Source: Fidelibacterota bacterium (GTDB lineage: Bacteria > Fidelibacterota > UBA8477 > JABMPR01). From it: a DNA stretch of 64,000 bases. Location: contig JADHVL010000005.1 in the NCBI GenBank assembly GCA_016784025.1, forward strand, positions 104,733 through 168,732, in the 5' to 3' direction. Every line of letters begins with the position of its first letter. The stretch's first letter is position 1. The notes under the pieces were generated by a model. The model was not told the DNA's origin. It ran no database searches and saw only the letters and a program-made list of their open reading frames with translations. Made by a program: the position numbers and the translations under genes. Positions 52,145-59,831 of this stretch are shown here, in pieces.

Positions 52145-53771
52145 GGCATGTGAGCAACCTCTTATTTCTATTCAAGATCGGTTCGCTGGTAGCTTCCTTA
52201 CGTCACTGTTTCTTTGTTTGATTATTGCATGTTTTTGGCCGGGGAAGACTGTTGTAGCTCAGAACAAGAATCCATTCTTAGACCAAACAATAGGATTTAG
52301 CAAAAAATGGAATTATACATTTGTGGCAGAAGTTTTATCACAACTCCGTTTCGATAGTAGAGAAAAAGGTGATATGGAATTATATGCACTTCTTCAGAAC
52401 ACAAGGATTGTAGTTCCAAATAAATCGTTGAAGGAAGCTTTTCCCAATGCTTACGCTCTTGCAGACGAGCAGGCTAACTGGGTGGTGATTGAAGAACGAT
52501 GGATGAATCAAGTCGCTGGATTTGCTGATCTTGGAGCGTTATACTCACTTCCTGTACTTGGAACAAACTATGCTACATTTGCTAATAAAACTTTTTACAA
52601 GTTCTGTAGGCAATTTCAGGATACATATCGAGTTTCATTACGTGAAAATGTGCATAAGACTCCAGTTTATATGTTTAAGTTTGAAGATTATTTAAATCGC
52701 TCTGATCCCAAATGGGGTGTGGATTACTTAATGTTTGACAAACTGACTGGTTTGGTTTTTGTAAATACTATCGTGTGGACATTTCTCCATGAAGTTGGTC
52801 ATCATGCACTCGGACATACTAAAGCAGTTGCTGGGAATTATCACACAAATCGACAACAAGAGTTGGATGCTGATGCGTGGGCATTTTCGCGTATGAAAGC
52901 TTTGGAATATTCTTTGTTTGGCGTTGGAAGCTACATGGTCGCCCGGTCAATGACTGAAGCTTGCCTCGAAGAACTCGAGCTTCTTGGCCATGAGGAGGAT
53001 AGCTCACATCCGAAATGGCTAAATCGCGATATAGCATTACGTCGTGATTTTGATGTATTAGCTGCACCCATGCAGGATCCACGAATATTCCATATTCCGA
53101 TGGGAATACCTGAGCCAGTTCTAACAACTATTACTATTCCTGATTCAATGTCGGATGTTCTCGAAGCGAGTATTCTTCAAAAGGGTAACATGTCAATTGG
53201 AATGGTCGAGTGGGATAATAATACCGTCAGAGTATATAGACGAGAATCGACAGGGGGCAGAATTGAGTATATTATAAAAGACCAGATGCAAAAGATGCAA
53301 TTAATTGAGCAAAGACAGTATGACACTCAAAACCGTTTGGTTAATACAATAGAATTACCTGCTATACAAGTCGATGTGGCGATATTTGATTTTCTAATAA
53401 TTGAAGGCATGAAAATAGCGGATATTAAGAATCGTCACGGAGGGAGACATAAATTAATAGTGATTCACCTGCGAAGGGTTGGTATCTCAGATTCAGCGAT
53501 TCAGCAGGTGTTGGCTGCGGTTGACCAATATTTGGAGGATAGACGATACTTTGGACTGCAGTATGCGAAAGGGATTATTGGCTTTTCAACGCTTTCTGAA
53601 AAAGTGAGAGAGAAAGCTACCTCTTATGAACAGCACCTTATTGGGATTCTCGGTGAGAGCCTCTATATTGCATTCACTGAATCGTATTCCAATGAAATAG
53701 AGCAGTTTTCTCCCCCCTCAACTGGGATCGACATCTGGGAAGAAAAGATATTTAATGATAATACAAACTGA
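52137..53771 (+). CDS. predicted zinc metallopeptidase (HExxH), exported/membrane-anchored
   Basis: FLHEVGHHALGHTK ... QQELDADAWAF (HExxH plus downstream Glu); N-terminal hydrophobic segment. Confidence 0.8.
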   Translation: MNRACEQPLISIQDRFAGSFLTSLFLCLIIACFWPGKTVVAQNKNPFLDQTIGFSKKWNYTFVAEVLSQLRFDSREKGDMELYALLQNTRIVVPNKSLKEAFPNAYALADEQANWVVIEERWMNQVAGFADLGALYSLPVLGTNYATFANKTFYKFCRQFQDTYRVSLRENVHKTPVYMFKFEDYLNRSDPKWGVDYLMFDKLTGLVFVNTIVWTFLHEVGHHALGHTKAVAGNYHTNRQQELDADAWAFSRMKALEYSLFGVGSYMVARSMTEACLEELELLGHEEDSSHPKWLNRDIALRRDFDVLAAPMQDPRIFHIPMGIPEPVLTTITIPDSMSDVLEASILQKGNMSIGMVEWDNNTVRVYRRESTGGRIEYIIKDQMQKMQLIEQRQYDTQNRLVNTIELPAIQVDVAIFDFLIIEGMKIADIKNRHGGRHKLIVIHLRRVGISDSAIQQVLAAVDQYLEDRRYFGLQYAKGIIGFSTLSEKVREKATSYEQHLIGILGESLYIAFTESYSNEIEQFSPPSTGIDIWEEKIFNDNTN

Positions 53772-53888
53772 TTTGGTGTAGGTCGAAGGAAATAACAACA
53801 ATTAGAGGGAGTAAGAACTTTTTATCATTTATATATAAAATGAATGGAGTTTTGAACCAAGTATTAAGATTTAAATTGAGGAGTATAC

Positions 53889-54206
53889 GTGAAAAGATAC
53901 TTATATTTTCTAATTGTTAGTTTTTTAATAATTGCATGTGCTAGTCGAAAATCAAATTCTTTTGACATGTCGGCACCTGAATCGTATTGGCCTCCTATTA
54001 GTGAATATACTGACATGGAACTCCATGAATTGAGTGTTGAAATTAGCATGATCAAAAAGAATTATGATAGTTTCAAGAAATTTGATGACCAAAAGAATCG
54101 TCGGCTAACAATACAGGCAAAAAATCGTCTCGAATTGCTGATTCAACTATATTCCGTTAAGTCTGGTAGGAATATTGAATCAGTTCGCAAGATGTTTGGT
54201 GTATAG
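53889..54206 (+). CDS. small putative lipoprotein
   Basis: MKRYLYFLIVSFLIIACASRK lipobox. Confidence 0.65.
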   Translation: MKRYLYFLIVSFLIIACASRKSNSFDMSAPESYWPPISEYTDMELHELSVEISMIKKNYDSFKKFDDQKNRRLTIQAKNRLELLIQLYSVKSGRNIESVRKMFGV

Positions 54207-54433
54207 GTCGAATTGAATTTATAAATATCAATATCCGTGTCACGTAATGGTGTTACCATAATATCGCATTGATTGGGGTCAGAATGATATGTTGATACGT
54301 TACAATCATTTCCAAAGCCTGCGAAGTAATTACGTACCCATAACATATCTATTCTTGCTACACCTATTTCCATTTAATTACATTCGGATAAATAAATACA
54401 GCCCTTAGAGACTTTATTCTTCAAGGCCTTGAG

Positions 54434-54600
54434 TTGTAGCGGCCTGTCCTGCCGAAGCTGGACCCAGCCAACGGTGGAGGGAGAGGCGTAGGTGGAGAGC
54501 AGGATTGGCTGAGCGTCATCCCTCCGGGATTCTCTCGCCTTCCTCCTCAAACTTGCCGCCCTTATTCGCTTTCAGCTACGCCGTGGCGAGCTGGCAACTT
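54434..54600. repeat. GC-rich non-coding element of repeat-like character
   Basis: Abruptly GC-rich segment inside AT-rich intergenic DNA, no supported ORF, adjoins tRNA-like fragment. Confidence 0.4.
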
Positions 54601-54640
54601 TGCTCCGGATCGAACCTATGACCTTTGGGTTATGAGCTAG
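54590..54640 (-). repeat. degenerate tRNA-Met-like 3'-half fragment (candidate att remnant)
   Basis: Reverse complement AGCTCATAACCCAAAGGTCATAGGTTCGATCCGG: CAT anticodon loop through TTCGATC T-loop, no 5' half. Confidence 0.6.
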
Positions 54641-54761
54641 ATGAACATTCATAGTTAACAGGTAGTTGCATAGTTAATGTGGCGTATGTGTTACCTAGTC
54701 TGCACCGTCTAATGAGACTGCAATATAGCGATTGAATTATGAGACACCCTTTCTAGGGATC

Positions 54762-56414
54762 TTACAACTTATTTGGCCAGTCCATTGGCAGGTTTCCCTT
54801 CGGCAAATCCTTATTGAACAGAGCCTCTGCGATACCATCACCTTCTGTTCCGGGAAGCCAGGCAACCAATGTGGCTTCAAATCTATCCACGTAGCTGGTT
54901 ATCAGGAGTGGTCGACCTGTTATCAGGATAAGCAATACTGGAATAGTGATATGATCTAGTGCTGTGAGAAATGCTTTCTGATCCAACGGAAGTGTTAAAT
55001 CCTTTGAGTCACCGTGAAATTCTGCATAGGGGTATTCTCCAACAACGGCGATGATAAGATCTGTTCCATCTGGGATGTCTGCCTCATTCGAATAGCCAAT
55101 GTTTATATGAGGAGGTGCCTGGTTAATTATGCCTTCCAAAATAGTTGTACCCTCAGTGATCCTACCTTTATCGCCTTGCCAAGAAATGGACCAACCACCG
55201 CATTGCAGTCCGATATCATCGGCAAATTCTCCACAGACATGGATATGTTTAACGTTGGATTTCAGGGGAAGTATGGCGTCATTTTTCAACAGAACCAACG
55301 ATTCCACGACAGCTCTTCTAGCTATCTGCTTACTCTTCATGCGATCGATTTGTGTTGCTGAAGGCAATTCTGGTGCTTGAGTGTCCAGGAGGCCTAAAGA
55401 AGTTTTTGACGTTAGAATTCGTTCTACTGCATCATTGATACGCGATAATGGGATATCACCTTTAGACAGGAGTTCGAGTAATCCTGCATGGCATTCTTTG
55501 TATTTCCGAGATGTCATAATCATATCCAGGCCAGCGTTGACAGAAATTGATAGTGCATTAATATAGCGATTCTTGGGTGCGAGATCGTCTATGGCATCCC
55601 AATCTGAAACGACAAAGCCCTTAAATCCCAATTCATACTTGAGCAGGTCGCTTATCAGGGTTCGATTGGCATGGCAGGGTGTTCCATTCCATTGGTTGTA
55701 GGAGAGCATGATACTGCCAACTCCAGCAGCAATAGCAGATTCATAGGGTGGTAGAAAGCGAGCTCTTAACTCCGCGAGGCCCATCTCTGTGTTGCCTCGG
55801 TCTACACCTCCCTTAGTCCCGCCATCACCAATAAAATGCTTTGCGCATGCCAAAATCCTGGCTTTCCCCGATCCAAAATTGGTCTGGATGCCCCTCACGG
55901 CTGCAGCGCTTAACTGGGTAACAATTTCAGTCTCTGAAGAGAAACTCTCATAGGTTCTACCCCAGCGAGGATTGTCAAATACGGCGACGCAGGGTGCAAA
56001 ATTCCAATTGAAACCAGTAACAGCCAATTCTAGGGATGTGATTCGCGAAATCTCTTCCACCAACTGTGGATTATTGCCAGATCCTAAACCAATATTATGG
56101 GGAAAAAGTACTGAACCATAAAGATTGTTATGACCATGCACTGCGTCAGTACCCAGAAGCAGGGGTATAGCCATCGAGGACTGATTGGCATGATGTTGCA
56201 TCTTTTCGGACAATAGGGTCCAGGATTCTATTGTATTTGGCTGAGGTGCTCCACCACCATTAACAAATATTCCCCCTAAGTTGAACCGAGCAATATCATC
56301 AGGTGTTTCGAGATAACGGGGATCACTCAGGATCATCTGACCCACCTTTTCCTCTGGTGTCATCCCCTCAATGAGTGCTTTCACATTCGTGCGTTGGCTT
56401 GCCGAAAGTTCCAT
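54762..56414 (-). CDS. glycoside hydrolase family 3 (beta-glucosidase-like), no signal peptide
   Basis: KHFIGDGGTKGGVDRGNTEM, GFKGFVVSDWDAIDDL nucleophile motif, DAVHGHNNLYGSVLFPHNIGLG. Confidence 0.93.
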   Translation of the reverse strand: MELSASQRTNVKALIEGMTPEEKVGQMILSDPRYLETPDDIARFNLGGIFVNGGGAPQPNTIESWTLLSEKMQHHANQSSMAIPLLLGTDAVHGHNNLYGSVLFPHNIGLGSGNNPQLVEEISRITSLELAVTGFNWNFAPCVAVFDNPRWGRTYESFSSETEIVTQLSAAAVRGIQTNFGSGKARILACAKHFIGDGGTKGGVDRGNTEMGLAELRARFLPPYESAIAAGVGSIMLSYNQWNGTPCHANRTLISDLLKYELGFKGFVVSDWDAIDDLAPKNRYINALSISVNAGLDMIMTSRKYKECHAGLLELLSKGDIPLSRINDAVERILTSKTSLGLLDTQAPELPSATQIDRMKSKQIARRAVVESLVLLKNDAILPLKSNVKHIHVCGEFADDIGLQCGGWSISWQGDKGRITEGTTILEGIINQAPPHINIGYSNEADIPDGTDLIIAVVGEYPYAEFHGDSKDLTLPLDQKAFLTALDHITIPVLLILITGRPLLITSYVDRFEATLVAWLPGTEGDGIAEALFNKDLPKGNLPMDWPNKL

Positions 56415-56482
56415 GCTGCATGCTCCTGTTTTGATGGTGTTCTACTTCTGATGCTTTCGCCTAAAGGAAAAATAATTTACAA

Positions 56483-56496
56483 TGTAACGTATTACA
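56483..56496. promoter_or_regulatory. candidate LacI-family operator upstream of GH3
   Basis: TGTAA-CGTA-TTACA palindrome. Confidence 0.55.
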
Positions 56497-56724
56497 TTAT
56501 TTGAATAAATTAGTTAAGTATATATAAAACAATAATAAACAGCATATTTCTATGAATGCTACACTGATGTATATGGACTTGCATAGTGCATAATAGGAAT
56601 ATCCTTCCAATAGTCAAAGATTTATTAATGAAACCGATAGACTCATATCTAGGAGGAAAAAAATGAAGTTAAATAAAATATAAACAATAATATAAATGAC
56701 TCACACTTAGTTACTATAAATGAC

Positions 56725-56770
56725 TTGACAAGCGTTTGCACGTGGATATATTTAAATGTAATCGTTTACA
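56725..56770 (+). promoter_or_regulatory. lacI-type promoter with overlapping operators
   Basis: TTGACA-N16-TATATT; CAAGCGTTTG at 56729 and TGTAATCGTTTACA at 56757. Confidence 0.6.
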
Positions 56771-56813
56771 TACATAGGGCAATAGGACTACAAATTTCAA
56801 AAATGGTGATCCA

Positions 56814-57833
56814 ATGACAACTATTAATGATGTAGCGAAAAAAGCAAAAGTATCGACTGCAACGGTATCCCGGGTCCTAAATAATTCCGATAAGGTTAGA
56901 CCTGCCACCCGCGATCGAGTGAGTACGATCATCAAGGAGCTCAATTTTGTTCCCAATGTCAATGCCCTGGGATTACAACGGAAAAAGACAAAAACTGTGG
57001 GGCTAATATTCCCTGATGCCAGTGCATATTATTTTTCCGAGATTATGCAGGGGATTAACCGTCATCTATTCAAAAATGATCATCAGATTCTAATTTCCAG
57101 CGCTCACGATGAAGAAGAAGAGATAAAGACCATCAACGGTTTCGTAAATAGCGGTCGCATTGATGGACTCATTATTATGATGCCCTCGGCAAGAGATTAC
57201 AAAGGTCTTATAGACCAATTGAAAAATGAGATACCTGTGGTCTTCATCGCTTGTGAGATAGATGCACCTTATTCTACCACCATTTTGTTGGACAATTACA
57301 ATTCAGCCAAAGAGATGGTTCATCACCTATCCCAACTTGGTCGAACACGGATCGCTTTCATTCATGGTGGTGAACACAATTATGATGCCCGAGAACGTCA
57401 TCGAGGCTATATCGATGCTAGAAGTGAATACCAGCTTGATGAGAGTGAGGAACTGGAAGTGATGGGCAACTTTACTGAAGCCTCAGGATTTCAGGCGACG
57501 CTGGCACTCATGAAACGCAGCCCAGCGCCCACGGCAATTTTTGCAGCGAACGACGCCATGGCTATTGGTGCCATCGAGGCAGCCAGAGTGCTGAAGCTAT
57601 CTGTACCTGCAGATTTAGCCATCGTTGGATTTGATGATATCTCACTAGCAGCCTATCTTGATCCTGCACTTACCACAGTACATGTACCATTGAGGCGTCT
57701 AGGACATCTTGCTGGGGAATCTCTTCTGAAGAATATGAATATGGACCCCACTGAGCGGACTACAGAAAAAATTATTATTCCGCTAAAACCAGTCATTCGC
57801 AGATCCTGCGGTAGCGAGCAGGAATCAGCATAA
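56814..57833 (+). CDS. LacI-family transcriptional regulator
   Basis: TTINDVAKKAKVSTATVSRVLNNSDKVRPATRDRV; VGFDDISLAAYLDPALTTVHVP. Confidence 0.96.
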   Translation: MTTINDVAKKAKVSTATVSRVLNNSDKVRPATRDRVSTIIKELNFVPNVNALGLQRKKTKTVGLIFPDASAYYFSEIMQGINRHLFKNDHQILISSAHDEEEEIKTINGFVNSGRIDGLIIMMPSARDYKGLIDQLKNEIPVVFIACEIDAPYSTTILLDNYNSAKEMVHHLSQLGRTRIAFIHGGEHNYDARERHRGYIDARSEYQLDESEELEVMGNFTEASGFQATLALMKRSPAPTAIFAANDAMAIGAIEAARVLKLSVPADLAIVGFDDISLAAYLDPALTTVHVPLRRLGHLAGESLLKNMNMDPTERTTEKIIIPLKPVIRRSCGSEQESA

Positions 57834-57928
57834 TTAGATTTGTAAAAGGAATCCTTGATCCATGGGAAATAATTGGATCTGATTTCAAACACAAGGTTTC
57901 AATAATGAGGGAAAAAAAGGAGAGCGTC

Positions 57929-59692
57929 ATGAAAAAATTACAAGTAATTCTGGTACTCCTGGTGGTTCTCACCACTTTGAGTTATCCGGTAACAGTTGTA
58001 GCTGGAAGTCATGTTGATCCGGCTTTTATCAAGGTCGTGTCAGTTGAAACCGCGCCTATCGTAGATGGTGTTCTAGATGAAAATGCATGGGCTCGCCGTT
58101 ATGATCGATTGGTTTTTAATGCCGGTATGGGTACTGGTGATGTAGACTTCGCCGTTACAGGTGGAGTTGAAGTCCAAGCCCCATATACAGACACCACAAG
58201 TACGATTGTTAAGATTGTGCATGATGGTCTGGATTTGTATATCAGTCTGGATTCCGATGACAAAAGTGTCTGTCGCTTCAATGGCAGTTGGGAAGGTGAC
58301 GGTCTCTTCATGAAGGTGAAGGACGCCAGCGGAACAGATGTAGAATATAAGCTATACTTCAACTTAGAGGGTACGGACCCTGATATCCACCTGGAACTCC
58401 CGGGTCTATATCCATCATCCGCAGAAGGAGCCGCCTTTAAAAAATCAGGTACTATAGTAAACGATACCACAAGTGTTGATTCAGGATATACTGCAGAAAT
58501 GGTGATTCATCTTGCTGATCTTGGGTATACTGACCCCTATAGTGATATTCAGGTATTGATCAATATCTTTGATCCTGATGGTTATACTGGTGTAGCCGGA
58601 GAAGCCTGGGATGTGGGACAATTTTACAAAGCCTGGTGGGGAAGTGAGTGGGGTCCAGATATGCGCATTCTGCGATTGTCAGATCCACCGAACCGCATCG
58701 CTTTAGCTACTGAAGATGATATTGTCATGGATGGTCAAATCACAGAGAGCTTTTGGGGAGGTGCCGAAACCGTGATAGTGGGTCGCGATACGCATGGATC
58801 AACGGGTGGATATTATTCACAGTGGAGCGATCCAGCAAATGATTACACGGATGCCAGTGAAGCGGTGATTCGATTCGTTCACAAAGGTGAATTGCTTTAT
58901 ATCGCTGTAGAATCAAATGATATGTCTGTAGGCAAGTGGTCTCCAGGCTGGGAAGCTGATGGCCTGTTTCTCTGGATGACAGACAAGGGAGACTATGCCC
59001 CAGCTGCCCGCAAAGAGATCAAGGCTATGTATTTTAGTGGTGTGGAAGGGGATGGAATCTCCTTTGAGACCAACGATCAAATTCCCACTGGATCAGCTGA
59101 AGGCGTGAGCTTTGAACCAGAGGGTACAGTAACTCACACTGGAACCAATGGTGACGATGCTGGATATTCCCTTGAGTTGGTTATCAATACCGCTGATTAT
59201 GGGTACGAAGTGGGTGATACCGTTCGCTTGAGTGCAGTCATTTGGGACTTGGATTATTCCAGTGCAGATGAATATGATGCAGCAATTGCTGATTATGCAC
59301 CTGAATGGTGGGGCACTCAATGGGCTGATCCCAATTTTGAAAGATACTTTATGTATCGCGGAGTCGTCTTGAGTAGTAGTCCTGTTTCGACGGACAACTC
59401 TATTGCCGGACCAACTGATTTCAGCCTTTCTCAGAATTATCCTAATCCCTTCAACGCTGGGACAGTGATAAATATTTCTGTGCCCGCAGCAGGGAATGCC
59501 AATTTGGAGATTTACAATGTGCTGGGACAAAATGTTGCTACCCTATTTAATGGCTATCTATCTGAAGGCAGTCACAGTTTCTCGTGGAATAGCCTGGGAG
59601 ATAACAACCAGCAGGTCAGCACTGGCATGTATTTTTATAGATTGACAGTAGGTGATCAGGTTGCCACAAAGAAAATGGTGATGATCAAATAA
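57929..59692 (+). CDS. secreted protein with two CBM9/DOMON-like domains and C-terminal sorting domain
   Basis: Signal peptide MKKLQVILVLLVVLTTLSYPVTVVAG; duplicated VDGVLDENAW / MDGQITESFW modules; NYPNPFNAGTVINISVP...MYFYRLTVGDQVATKKMVMIK. Confidence 0.85.
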   Translation: MKKLQVILVLLVVLTTLSYPVTVVAGSHVDPAFIKVVSVETAPIVDGVLDENAWARRYDRLVFNAGMGTGDVDFAVTGGVEVQAPYTDTTSTIVKIVHDGLDLYISLDSDDKSVCRFNGSWEGDGLFMKVKDASGTDVEYKLYFNLEGTDPDIHLELPGLYPSSAEGAAFKKSGTIVNDTTSVDSGYTAEMVIHLADLGYTDPYSDIQVLINIFDPDGYTGVAGEAWDVGQFYKAWWGSEWGPDMRILRLSDPPNRIALATEDDIVMDGQITESFWGGAETVIVGRDTHGSTGGYYSQWSDPANDYTDASEAVIRFVHKGELLYIAVESNDMSVGKWSPGWEADGLFLWMTDKGDYAPAARKEIKAMYFSGVEGDGISFETNDQIPTGSAEGVSFEPEGTVTHTGTNGDDAGYSLELVINTADYGYEVGDTVRLSAVIWDLDYSSADEYDAAIADYAPEWWGTQWADPNFERYFMYRGVVLSSSPVSTDNSIAGPTDFSLSQNYPNPFNAGTVINISVPAAGNANLEIYNVLGQNVATLFNGYLSEGSHSFSWNSLGDNNQQVSTGMYFYRLTVGDQVATKKMVMIK

Positions 59693-59767
59693 TCCTAATG
59701 CCGTTGCTCATTTTACAGCGACTATAGAACGGGGCTAGATTAACATAGAACGTAATTGATAATTTTT

Positions 59768-59799
59768 CAAGGTGGCAGTACATCAACACTGTCACCTTG
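59768..59799. other. intercistronic stem-loop
   Basis: CAAGGTGgCAGT-acatcaac-ACTGtCACCTTG, 11/12 paired, no T-tract. Confidence 0.6.
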
Positions 59800-59831
59800 A
59801 GAATATTGGCTTATGGATATCGGGTAATGTC

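Noticed and set aside
54590-54640. Intact tRNA-Met gene
   Set aside because: Only anticodon-loop to T-loop portion matches; no D-arm, acceptor stem or matching T-stem 3' strand
59772-59831. Upstream start of the TonB receptor ORF (MAVHQHCHLENIG...)
   Set aside because: Lies within a stem-loop and precedes a better signal-peptide start at 59832
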